Origin: Actinomycetota bacterium
Lineage (GTDB): Bacteria > Actinomycetota > Actinomycetes > Actinomycetales > Angustibacteraceae
NCBI GenBank assembly: GCA_014377795.1
Contig: JACMOY010000309.1
Span: forward strand, 1 to 7,222
DNA: 7,222 nucleotides
Direction: 5' to 3'
Within the stretch, counting starts at the first letter, position 1, and each line of letters begins with the position of its first letter. Both the position numbers and the translations under genes were made by a program. The notes under the pieces are model-generated. The model was not told the origin of the DNA. It ran no database searches and was given only the letters and a program-made list of their open reading frames with translations. Shown here in pieces: positions 1 to 6,204 of the stretch.

Positions 1-1
1 C

Positions 2-334
2 CTTGAGCGGCTCCCCGAGCTGTACGGCGGCGTCCAGTCCGACGTGCCCGGCCCGCTGCCCTCCCCCGCGTCCTGCCGCCCGCAGGCGGGGTCGGCGGCC
101 GCCGGCACCGCTGTGGCGACCCTCGCCCTGGGGCTGCGCCCCGACGTCCCGGCCGGCACGCTGACACTGAGCCCCCCGACCGTGCACCCGTGGGGAGAGC
201 TGGTGGTCGACGGGCTGCGTCTGGGCGACCACCCGCTGTCGGTGACGGTCGATCGAGACGGAGCGGCGACCGCCACCACCTCGCACCCGGGCGTCCTGGT
301 GCGCACCCGTCCAGCTCGGGTCGTCGCGTCATGA
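2..334 (+). CDS. Amylo-alpha-1,6-glucosidase / glycogen debranching-type protein, C-terminal end (5' truncated)
   Basis: The reading frame is open from base 2 and ends at TGA 332-334, giving the last 110 residues of a longer protein that starts outside the window. The fragment begins LERLPELYGG, followed by a PGPLPSPASCRPQAG stretch. This resembles the end of the (alpha/alpha)6-barrel catalytic domain in actinobacterial glycogen-debranching-like proteins, where a C-x-PQA-W motif is usual. The rest, with LGLRPDVPAGTLTLSPP, resembles the short beta-rich tail of that family, which ends with a predicted 'L-x-V-x-V-D-x-DG' strand. Such enzymes act in the cytoplasm on alpha-1,6 branches of glycogen or related glucans, but the substrate cannot be judged from this piece. 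One oddity is Gly where Trp usually follows PQA. The gene lies upstream of the transporter operon on the same strand and has no evident functional link to it. Family assignment is from memory of the motif pattern. Confidence 0.72.
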   Translation, partial: LERLPELYGGVQSDVPGPLPSPASCRPQAGSAAAGTAVATLALGLRPDVPAGTLTLSPPTVHPWGELVVDGLRLGDHPLSVTVDRDGAATATTSHPGVLVRTRPARVVAS

Positions 335-348
335 GGACACCGGGGCCC

Positions 349-354
349 TAGTCT
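349..354 (+). promoter_or_regulatory. Possible -10 element of a leaderless promoter for the LytTR regulator operon
   Basis: TAGTCT lies 7 bases before the ATG at 362. It keeps the T1, A2 and T6 positions of TATAAT. No Shine-Dalgarno sequence is present before this ATG. If transcription starts at or beside the ATG, the hexamer is where a -10 should be, as in many leaderless actinobacterial genes. No convincing -35 hexamer is visible; GCGTCA at 326-331 is a weak candidate at 17-bp spacing. This is inference from position and a partial match only. Confidence 0.3.
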
Positions 355-361
355 GGCCGCC

Positions 362-1114
362 ATGGCCGAGGCACCGTCGCCGCTGTTCGCGCTCGTCGTG
401 GACGACGAGGCGCCTGCACTGTCCGAGCTCGCGTTCCTGCTCGGCCGCGACGACCGCATCGGTCGGGTGACCACCGCGCAGGGCGGGGCGCAGGCCCTGC
501 GGCTGCTGGAGTCGGAGGACCTCGACGTCGTCTTCTGCGACATCAAGATGCCCGGGCTGGACGGGCTCGACCTGGCCCGGGTGCTGGCCCGGTTCACCCA
601 CCGGCCGCAGGTCGTGTTCGTCACCGCGTACGACGAGCACGCCGCCGACGCGTCCGACCTGCAGGCCACCGACTACCTCAAGAAGCCGGTGCGGGCCGAA
701 CGCCTGGCCGAGGCCGTCCGCCGGGTCGTCGAGGGGGCCGCCAGCGCGGGCGAGCCGCCTGCGTCAGCAGCCGACGAGACCATCGCCGTCGAGCTCGCGG
801 GGGTGACCCGGTTCGTCCAGCGCTCGCAGGTGCGCTACGTCGAGGCCCAGGGCGACTACGCCCGCCTGCACACCGCTGACGGCAGCCACCTGCTGCGCGT
901 ACCACTGACGACGCTCGAAGAGCGTTGGGGCACAGCGGGTTTCGTCCGGATCCACCGCAGCACCCTCGTGCAGCTGGCGCATGTCGACGAGGTGCGCACC
1001 GAACCGGGACGGTGCTCGGTGCGACTCGGGGCGGTCGAGCTCGCGGTGGGCCGTCGCCACACCCGCGAGCTGCGCGAGCGGCTGATCCGCGCCGCCGCAC
1101 CCCAGGGCGCCTGA
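362..1114 (+). CDS. LytTR-family (LytR/AlgR) two-component response regulator
   Basis: This 250-residue protein has the full two-domain architecture of a LytTR response regulator. Residues about 9-125 form a CheY-like receiver with the acidic pair D14-D15, the phosphoacceptor D60 (in FCDIKMPG), T88 (in VFVTAYDEHA) and the conserved K108-P109. Residues about 140-245 form a LytTR DNA-binding domain, with the typical core VRYVEAQGDYARLHT and FVRIHRSTLVQLAHVDEV. Proteins of this family bind pairs of short direct repeats about two helical turns apart and activate transcription. E. coli BtsR and YpdB, which control carboxylate transporters, share this architecture. The start is ATG 362; there is no ribosome binding site, so translation may be leaderless. 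Its stop overlaps the ATG of the next gene by one base (TGATG), so it leads an operon with a small membrane protein and an SSS symporter. No histidine kinase gene is adjacent in the window. All phosphorylation residues are present, so it looks functional. The target genes are inferred. Confidence 0.93.
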   Translation: MAEAPSPLFALVVDDEAPALSELAFLLGRDDRIGRVTTAQGGAQALRLLESEDLDVVFCDIKMPGLDGLDLARVLARFTHRPQVVFVTAYDEHAADASDLQATDYLKKPVRAERLAEAVRRVVEGAASAGEPPASAADETIAVELAGVTRFVQRSQVRYVEAQGDYARLHTADGSHLLRVPLTTLEERWGTAGFVRIHRSTLVQLAHVDEVRTEPGRCSVRLGAVELAVGRRHTRELRERLIRAAAPQGA

Positions 1115-1479
1115 TGGCCGACCGGGTGCGGGTCACGAGCCCGCGGATGGGCGCCGCGCGACGGGCGGCCAGCCGCCCCGCCGTCGACGAGATCGACGCG
1201 CAGACCGGGCTCGGCGAGGTCTACATGCGCTCGCTGCTGCGCAGCCAGCTGCGGTTGGCGCTCAGCGTTCTCGCGGCGACAGCGGTTCTGCTCGGCGGGC
1301 TGCCGCTGCTGTTCGCGCTGGTGCCCTCCGTCGCTGGCTCACAGGTGCTCGGCCTGCCCCTGCCGTGGCTGCTGCTCGGGGTGCTCGTCTATCCCATGCT
1401 CTGGGGCGCGGCCCGCTATTACGTGCGGCACGCCGAGCGCAACGAGGCCGAGTTCACCGACGTCCTGCGCCGTCCCTGA
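1114..1479 (+). CDS. Small two-helix membrane protein, DUF485-like symporter partner
   Basis: This gene encodes 121 residues. The start at ATG 1114 is chosen because it overlaps the regulator's stop codon (TGATG), which suggests translational coupling; an upstream in-frame start would only run back over the regulator. The N-terminal 45 residues are hydrophilic and rich in Arg and Ala. Two hydrophobic helices follow: about residues 48-69 (LALSVLAATAVLLGGLPLLF) and 79-103 (through LPWLLLGVLVYPMLW). The short polar tail is YYVRHAERNEAEFTDVLRRP. This layout, plus its place directly before an SSS symporter gene, resembles DUF485 proteins, and the tail recalls the TRWADRKFD segment of the clear DUF485 protein encoded at 4107-4490. 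Sequence similarity is weak, so membership is inference. The role is unknown; a small accessory subunit or stabiliser of the symporter encoded next is the natural guess. Confidence 0.8.
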   Translation: MADRVRVTSPRMGAARRAASRPAVDEIDAQTGLGEVYMRSLLRSQLRLALSVLAATAVLLGGLPLLFALVPSVAGSQVLGLPLPWLLLGVLVYPMLWGAARYYVRHAERNEAEFTDVLRRP

Positions 1480-1480
1480 C

Positions 1481-3034
1481 GTGCCCGCCGGTCTGCACGT
1501 CGTCGACCCAGGCCTGTCACCGGTCGCCAGCGTCGTCGCCGTCCTGCTGGTCACCACCGCGACCCTCGTTGTCGGCGCCTTCGGATTGCGCCTGTCGCGC
1601 ACCACCAGCGACTTCTACGTGGCTGGGCGGGCGGTCACGCCGGGTTGGAACGCATCGGCCATCAGCGGCGAGTACCTTTCGGCCGCCTCGTTCCTCGGTG
1701 TGGCGGGTCTGGTGCTGACGGCCGGCACGGACATGCTGTGGTTCCCGGTCGGCTACACCGCCGGCTACCTCGTGCTGCTGGTACTGGTCGCCGCGCCGCT
1801 GCGCCGGTCGGGGGCCTACACGCTGCCGGACTTCGCCGAGGCGCGGCTGGAGTCGGCCCGGGTGCGCAACGCGGCGTCGCTGCTCGTGGTTGGCATCGGT
1901 TGGCTCTACCTGATCCCCCAGCTGCAGGGCGCCGGCCTGGCGCTGCGTGCCGTGACCGGTGCGCCGCGCTGGGTCGGTGGGGTCGTGGTCGCGGTCGTGG
2001 TGCTGCTGAACGTGGTCGCCGGCGGCATGCGCTCGATCACGTTCGTCCAGGCCTTCCAGTACTGGCTCAAGCTCACCGCGATCGCCGTGCCGCTGTTCTT
2101 CGTCCTGCTCGTCTGGCACTCCCAGGGGCCGCCGTCGCCGGCGGCCGCGGCCGGCGGCGCGGACTGGGTGCGCCCGCTGTCGGGCACCGGCGGGCGCGAG
2201 CACCCGCTGTACGGCACCTACTCGATCGTCCTCGCGCTGTTCTTCGGCACGATGGGGCTGCCGCACGTGCTGGTGCGCTTCTACACCAACCCCGACGGCC
2301 GCGGGGCGCGTCGGACGACGCGCACCGTCATCGCGCTGCTCGGGGCGTTCTACCTGTTCCCGCCCGTGTACGGCGCTCTCGGTCGCGTCTACGCCTCCGA
2401 CCTGGTGGCCGGCGGCCAGGCCGACACCGTCGTACTGCTGCTGCCGAGCCGGCTGGTGCCGGGGCTGGGCGGCCAGCTGCTGAGCGCCCTGACGACGGCG
2501 GGGGCGTTCGCGGCGTTCCTGTCCACGTCGTCGGGGCTGACGATGTCGATCGCCGGTGTGCTGCACCAGGACCTGCGTCGACGGCGCACCGGCCGGGCCC
2601 GCCCCGACACCCTGCGCGGCTTCCGATCGGCCACCGTCGTCGCGATCAGCGTGCCGCTGGCGCTGGCCGTGTCCAGCGGTTCGCTGAGCCTGGCCGACAC
2701 GGTCGGGCTGGCCTTCGCCGTCGCTGCCTCGACGTTCTGCCCCCTGCTGGTGCTCGGCATCTGGTGGCGCCGACTGAGCCGCACCGGCGCCCTCGCCGGC
2801 CTGGTCGTCGGGGGTGGGCTGGCCAGCGCGGCGGTGCTGACGACGATGGCCGGGCTGGCCGGCGACGGCTGGGGCGGGTCGCTGCTCGCCCAGCCGGCGG
2901 CGTGGACGGTGCCGCTCGCCTTCGCCGTCATGGTCGCCGTGTCGCTCGCTACACCGGACTCGTTGCCCCCCAACGTTTCTCGCACGATGGTGCGCCTGCA
3001 CACACCCGAGGACGTCGCCGTCGACCGACGGTGA
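1481..3034 (+). CDS. Sodium:solute symporter (SSS family), ActP/MctC-related, substrate unknown
   Basis: This 517-residue integral membrane protein is of normal length for the SSS family, with about 13 predicted helices. Its signatures include SDFYVAGRAV near residues 43-52, ISGEYLSAASFLG at 61-73, the GGMRSITFVQAFQYWLK segment, and GLPHVLVRFYTNP from residue 259, a hallmark of the acetate/monocarboxylate branch. In the helix expected to hold the second sodium site it has FLSTSSGLT, with S348-T349 matching the Na+-ligand pair S340-T341 of PutP. Sodium coupling is therefore likely. The GTG start at 1481 lies one base after the stop of the two-helix protein; there is no ribosome binding site and no other good start, so translational coupling is probable. 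It shares the ActP layout but diverges clearly from the permease at 4487-6133. Likely substrates are small carboxylates such as pyruvate, lactate, propionate or acetate. That is an inference from family and from the LytTR regulator in its operon. The gene ends one base from a convergent gene. Confidence 0.9.
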   Translation: MPAGLHVVDPGLSPVASVVAVLLVTTATLVVGAFGLRLSRTTSDFYVAGRAVTPGWNASAISGEYLSAASFLGVAGLVLTAGTDMLWFPVGYTAGYLVLLVLVAAPLRRSGAYTLPDFAEARLESARVRNAASLLVVGIGWLYLIPQLQGAGLALRAVTGAPRWVGGVVVAVVVLLNVVAGGMRSITFVQAFQYWLKLTAIAVPLFFVLLVWHSQGPPSPAAAAGGADWVRPLSGTGGREHPLYGTYSIVLALFFGTMGLPHVLVRFYTNPDGRGARRTTRTVIALLGAFYLFPPVYGALGRVYASDLVAGGQADTVVLLLPSRLVPGLGGQLLSALTTAGAFAAFLSTSSGLTMSIAGVLHQDLRRRRTGRARPDTLRGFRSATVVAISVPLALAVSSGSLSLADTVGLAFAVAASTFCPLLVLGIWWRRLSRTGALAGLVVGGGLASAAVLTTMAGLAGDGWGGSLLAQPAAWTVPLAFAVMVAVSLATPDSLPPNVSRTMVRLHTPEDVAVDRR

Positions 3035-3035
3035 C

Positions 3036-3875
3036 TCAGCCCGCCATCGGTCGCCACTGACCGCGCTGCACGAGCACCTCGCGCAGGATGTCGGGACGGT
3101 CGGTGATCACCCCGTCGACACCCACGTCGAGCAGCCGGTGCATCAGCGCGGGTTCGTCGACGGTCCACACCAGCACGCGGACGCCGAGGTCGGCGGCCAT
3201 CCGCACCAGCCGCTCGGCGACCAGCGGCACCCGGCCGAGCGACACGGGAACGTGCACGAACTCCCCCGTGGCCACGCCGAGCGGGGGGCGCACCCCCGCC
3301 TTGGCGCACCCGACCAGCACGGCCAGCGAGCGCCAGCCCAGCGCCGTCCGCAACCGCGGCCCGCACGCCTGGCGCAGGTGGGCCAGCCACCCGTCCCAGG
3401 CGCCTGCGACGCACACACGCGACACCGCGCCCGCGTCCTTCAGCACCCGCGCGAGAGGCTCGACGCTCGCGCCGGCCTTGAGGTCGACCGCGAAGTGCGT
3501 GCGGGGGAAGGCGTGCAGCAGGTCGTCCAACCGCATGACCGGGCCGCCGCCGTCCACCGACGCCCGGCGCAGGTCCGGCCAGGTCAGGCGGTTGACGCGA
3601 CCATGCAGGTCGGTCACGCGGTCGACCCGCTCGTCGTGGAAGGCCACCAGCACGCCGTCGGAGGTCAGCCGCACGTCGGTCTCGAGGTACCGGACGCCCA
3701 GCGCCACCGACCGCGAGAACGCCTCGAACGTGTTTTCGGGAGCCAGGCCCGCGCCGCCGCGGTGGGCGATCGCATAGGGCCCGCAGTCGGTGCCGTACCC
3801 ACCGTCCAGGTCGCGGGGGACGGTGCGACGCGGCGTCGTGCGTCCAGGTCCGGTGGCGGCGGGGACGGTCGTCAT
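3036..3875 (-). CDS. Glycerophosphodiester phosphodiesterase, cytoplasmic type
   Basis: This 279-residue enzyme hydrolyses glycerophosphodiesters, the deacylated phospholipid products, to glycerol-3-phosphate and an alcohol. The TIM-barrel GDPD motifs are in order: IAHRGGAG with catalytic H38, APENTF at 45-50, YLETDVRLTSDG with metal ligands E65 and D67, then FHD with the second catalytic His H80. VDLK follows at 130-133; here Asp replaces the more usual Glu of the E-x-K motif, though the Lys is kept. Near the C-terminus come VLVWTVDE (W237) and GVDGVITDRPD. No signal peptide or membrane segment is seen, so it resembles cytoplasmic UgpQ rather than periplasmic GlpQ. The ATG at 3875 gives a 33-residue leader before the first motif; the frame stays open upstream to 4484, but that part is antisense to the DUF485 gene. 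The gene splits the two transporter modules, is divergent from DUF485-actP, and has no obvious metabolic tie to either. Confidence 0.93.
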   Translation of the reverse strand: MTTVPAATGPGRTTPRRTVPRDLDGGYGTDCGPYAIAHRGGAGLAPENTFEAFSRSVALGVRYLETDVRLTSDGVLVAFHDERVDRVTDLHGRVNRLTWPDLRRASVDGGGPVMRLDDLLHAFPRTHFAVDLKAGASVEPLARVLKDAGAVSRVCVAGAWDGWLAHLRQACGPRLRTALGWRSLAVLVGCAKAGVRPPLGVATGEFVHVPVSLGRVPLVAERLVRMAADLGVRVLVWTVDEPALMHRLLDVGVDGVITDRPDILREVLVQRGQWRPMAG

Positions 3876-3956
3876 GCGGCTACTGTGCGCCGGCACCGGG
3901 CCCGGCGGCGCCGTCCAGGGCCGGGATCGCCCACAGTTCACCTGCGCTTCACCCAC

Positions 3957-3996
3957 CCGACCGCTCAACGACGCCAGCCGACCGCTCGACCGCTCG
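3957..3996 (+). promoter_or_regulatory. Direct-repeat operator candidate for a LytTR regulator (BtsR/YehT-like)
   Basis: The 10-mer CCGACCGCTC occurs at 3957-3966 and 3978-3987, exactly 21 bp apart, and GACCGCTC occurs a third time at 3988-3995. Written in BtsR form, the site is ACCGCTCA (3960-3967), 13 bases, then ACCGCTCG (3981-3988), with a further ACCGCTCG at 3989-3996. The E. coli BtsR (YehT) consensus, as I recall it, is ACC[G/A]CT[C/T]A-N13-ACC[G/A]CT[C/T]A, so 15 of 16 positions agree at the exact spacing. The site is 111 bases before the DUF485-actP start, in the only intergenic region of this size in the window, and a LytTR regulator is encoded nearby. Binding is inferred. Confidence 0.6.
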
Positions 3997-4096
3997 GCGC
4001 GCGGCTGGACTCGCCCAGCGGCATCAGCAGCGGCACAGTGACGGGCGTGTACCTGGCAGCGTCGCCCGGCGGCTGCCCCCTGCCTCAGTGTGACCC

Positions 4097-4102
4097 AGGA
4101 GG
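4097..4102 (+). promoter_or_regulatory. Shine-Dalgarno sequence fixing the GTG start of the DUF485 gene
   Basis: AGGAGG lies four bases before GTG 4107. It is a perfect core match and decides the start of the DUF485 gene, whose frame is open far upstream. The four-base spacer is shorter than usual. No clear -10/-35 pair for this transcription unit could be identified between the direct repeats and this site. Confidence 0.8.
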
Positions 4103-4106
4103 ACCC

Positions 4107-4490
4107 GTGAGCACCACCGAGGACCGCACCGCCGGGGGCGACCCCGACGGCATCAAACACACCGGCTACACCGCCATCCAGGAAACCCCCGAGTTCGCGG
4201 ACCTGCGCTCGCGGTTCCGTGGCTTCGTGTTCCCCATGACCGGACTGTTCCTGGCGTGGTACTTCCTCTACGTCCTCATGTCCACGTACGCGCCAGACTT
4301 CATGTCGCACAAGCTGTTCGGCAACATCACCACAGGCCTGGTCTTCGGCCTGCTGCAGTTCGTCTCGACCTTCGCCATCACGTTGACCTACACCCGCTGG
4401 GCCGACCGCAAGTTCGACACGGCGGCCGACGAGCTCGCTGAGCGCGTGCTGGCGCACCCCGGACACACCAACGACGAGGACCACCGATGA
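4107..4490 (+). CDS. DUF485 family inner membrane protein, partner of the ActP permease
   Basis: This 127-residue protein has the standard DUF485 form. A polar N-terminus ends in YTAIQETPEFADLRSRFRGFVFP, a typical entry to the domain. TM1 is about residues 40-59 (through PMTGLFLAWYFLYVLM). A short loop contains YAPDFMSHKLFGNI. TM2 is about 74-96 (through TTGLVFGLLQFVSTFAITL), followed by TYTRWADRKFD, a hallmark cytoplasmic end. In E. coli (YjcH) and corynebacteria (the gene before mctC), such proteins are encoded directly upstream of the acetate permease; their exact function is not settled. The GTG start is set by the AGGAGG at 4097. The stop overlaps the ATG of the permease by four bases (ATGA), so the two are translationally coupled and probably made in a fixed ratio. 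The gene is divergent from the GDPD gene and follows a direct-repeat operator candidate. Assignment is firm; function is inferred from context. Confidence 0.94.
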   Translation: MSTTEDRTAGGDPDGIKHTGYTAIQETPEFADLRSRFRGFVFPMTGLFLAWYFLYVLMSTYAPDFMSHKLFGNITTGLVFGLLQFVSTFAITLTYTRWADRKFDTAADELAERVLAHPGHTNDEDHR

Positions 4491-6133
4491 ACGCCGCAGG
4501 GGTACTGCTCGCCGCCGACACGGTCGGCTCGCCGGCCGTCAACATCTCGATCTTCGTCGCCTTCGTCGCGCTGACGCTGGGCATCGTCCTGCGCGCGTCG
4601 CGCAACAACAGCACCGCCGCCGACTACTACGCCGGTGGCCGCTCGTTCACCGGGCCGCAGAACGGGATCGCGATCTCGGGTGACTACCTGTCGGCTGCCA
4701 GCTTCCTGGGCATCGCCGGTGCCATCGCCGTCAACGGCTACGACGGGTTCCTGTACTCGATCGGCTTCCTGGTGGCCTGGCTGGTCGCCCTGCTGCTGGT
4801 GGCCGAGCTGCTGCGCAACACCGGACGCTTCACGATGGCCGACGTGCTCTCGTTCCGGCTGCGCGAGCGGCCCGTGCGCACCGCCGCCGCCATCTCGACG
4901 ATGGTCGTCAGCATCTTCTACCTGCTGGCGCAGATGGCCGGCGCCGGTGGCCTGGTCGCGCTGCTGCTCGGGGTGGAAGGCAAGATCGGGCAGGCCCTGG
5001 TCATCACCGTCGTCGGCATCATCATGGTGATGTACGTGCTGATCGGCGGCATGAAGGGCACGACCTGGGTGCAGATCGTGAAGGCGGTGCTGCTCGTGAT
5101 CGGCGCCGGCGTGATGACCCTGATGGTGCTCGGCAAGTACGGCTTCAACTTCTCCGACCTGCTCGGCGCCGCCGTCGACAACAGCCCCAAGAAGGACGGC
5201 ATCCTCGGCCCGGGCCTGCAGTACGGCAAGTCCGAGGTCAGCAAGCTGGACTTCATCTCGCTCTCGCTCGCGCTGGTGCTCGGCACCGCCGGGCTGCCGC
5301 ACGTGCTGATGCGCTTCTACACGGTGCCCTCGAGCAAGGAGGCCCGCCGCAGCGTTAAGTGGGCCATCTGGATCATCGGCATCTTCTACCTGTTCACCCT
5401 GGTGCTCGGGTACGGCGCGTCGGCGCTGGTCGGATCCAAGACCATCCTCGCGGCGCCCGGCAAGGCCAACTCGGCCGCGCCGCTGCTGGCGTACGCGCTC
5501 GGCGGCACCGTGCTGCTGGGCGTCATCTCGGCGGTCGCCTTCGCGACGATCCTCGCCGTCGTCGCCGGCCTGACCATCACCGCGAGTGCCTCGTTCGCGC
5601 ACGACGTCTATGCCAGCGTGATCAAGCGGGGCAACGTCAAACCGGACGACGAGGTGCGGGTGGCGCGGATCACCACCCTGGTCATCGGTGCGGTCGCCAT
5701 CGTCGGCGGGATCTTCGCCATCGGGCAGAACATCGCGTTCCTCGTGGCACTGGCGTTCGCGATCGCCGCGAGCGCGAACCTGCCGACGATCCTGTTCTCG
5801 TTGTTCTGGCGGCGGTTCAACACCCGCGGTGCGCTGTGGAGCATGTACGGCGGCCTGATCGTCAGCGTCACCCTGATCGCGTTCTCGCCCGTGGTGTCCG
5901 GCAAGCCCGACCCCACGAACGCGGCCAAGAACCTGTCGATGATCACCGACCCCTCGATCGACTTCCACTGGTTCCCGCTCGACAACCCCGGCATCGTCTC
6001 GATCCCCCTGGCGTTCCTGCTCGGCTGGATCGGCACCGTGACGAGCAAGGAGCGCAGCAGCCGGGAGAAGTACGCCGAGATGGAGGTGCGGGCCCTGACC
6101 GGCGCCGGCGCCGAGAAGGCCACCGCCCACTGA
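4487..6133 (+). CDS. actP: Acetate/monocarboxylate permease, ActP/MctC type (SSS family)
   Basis: This 548-residue, full-length permease has about 13 predicted helices and belongs to the ActP/MctC branch of the sodium:solute symporter family. Members import acetate, and in corynebacteria also pyruvate and propionate. Visible signatures are ADYYAGGRSFTGPQNG (45-60), ISGDYLSAASFLGIAG (63-78), YVLIGGMKGTTWVQIVKAVLL, GLPHVLMRFYTVP from residue 269, and the ISAVAFATILAVVAGLT segment that E. coli ActP also carries. In that helix the PutP sodium ligands Ser-Thr are replaced by A357-V358. C. glutamicum MctC is reported to depend on the proton gradient, so proton coupling is possible here. The C-terminus, with FHWFPLDNPGIVSIPLAFLLGWIGT, is the usual last helix. 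The start codon overlaps the DUF485 stop. A strong hairpin lies 22 bp past the stop, and acetyl-CoA synthetase follows, which supports acetate as a substrate. Confidence 0.95.
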   Translation: MNAAGVLLAADTVGSPAVNISIFVAFVALTLGIVLRASRNNSTAADYYAGGRSFTGPQNGIAISGDYLSAASFLGIAGAIAVNGYDGFLYSIGFLVAWLVALLLVAELLRNTGRFTMADVLSFRLRERPVRTAAAISTMVVSIFYLLAQMAGAGGLVALLLGVEGKIGQALVITVVGIIMVMYVLIGGMKGTTWVQIVKAVLLVIGAGVMTLMVLGKYGFNFSDLLGAAVDNSPKKDGILGPGLQYGKSEVSKLDFISLSLALVLGTAGLPHVLMRFYTVPSSKEARRSVKWAIWIIGIFYLFTLVLGYGASALVGSKTILAAPGKANSAAPLLAYALGGTVLLGVISAVAFATILAVVAGLTITASASFAHDVYASVIKRGNVKPDDEVRVARITTLVIGAVAIVGGIFAIGQNIAFLVALAFAIAASANLPTILFSLFWRRFNTRGALWSMYGGLIVSVTLIAFSPVVSGKPDPTNAAKNLSMITDPSIDFHWFPLDNPGIVSIPLAFLLGWIGTVTSKERSSREKYAEMEVRALTGAGAEKATAH

Positions 6134-6155
6134 CGACCCGCACGGGCCTGGCACG

Positions 6156-6199
6156 AGGTGGCGTGTCCGGTGACTCCCGGGTCACCGAGCACGCCACCT
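6156..6199 (+). terminator. Strong stem-loop after actP, probable terminator
   Basis: Bases 6156-6174 and 6181-6199 form 19-bp inverted arms with a six-base loop (TCCCGG). The only interruption is a two-base internal mismatch, where the right arm has AG in place of the complementary GA. The hairpin lies 22 bp after the actP stop. No T-run follows, which is common for actinobacterial terminators. It would limit read-through into acs. Its inner part (GGTGAC-N6-GTCACC) is a palindrome, so a DNA-level operator for acs is the alternative reading. Confidence 0.75.
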
Positions 6200-6204
6200 G
6201 GTCA

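Noticed and set aside
925..1113. A longer start for the two-helix membrane protein at 925
   Set aside because: It would overlap the conserved LytTR domain by about 190 bases. The TGATG junction at 1112-1116 gives a sensible coupled start.
1517..3001. A 494-codon open frame on the minus strand opposite the first symporter
   Set aside because: It has the same low-complexity, polar composition and no recognisable motif. It is a shadow of the SSS gene.
3889..3914. A GC-rich imperfect inverted repeat near the GDPD start
   Set aside because: The arms match only over short GC runs with mismatches, which is common by chance at this composition.
4089..4093. TGTGA just before the DUF485 ribosome binding site as a CRP-type half-site
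   Set aside because: No matching TCACA follows at the right distance, and the location next to the ribosome binding site is unlikely for an activator.
3876..4484. An N-terminal extension of the GDPD gene up to 4484
   Set aside because: The frame is open, but the extension crosses the intergenic repeats and runs antisense to the DUF485 gene. GDPD motifs begin 33 residues after the ATG at 3875, as expected for a complete cytoplasmic enzyme.
4388..6154. A 588-codon open frame on the minus strand opposite actP
   Set aside because: It is rich in Asp, His, Gln, Arg and Gly with no domain or hydrophobic pattern, and is exactly antisense to a well-defined permease. Long antisense frames are expected in GC-rich DNA with strong third-position bias.
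6169..6186. A CRP/GlxR-type site (TGTGA-N6-TCACA) in the acs upstream hairpin
   Set aside because: The half-sites GTGA and TCAC are separated by eight bases rather than six, and the outer T/A positions are absent. The longer inverted repeat fits a stem-loop better.
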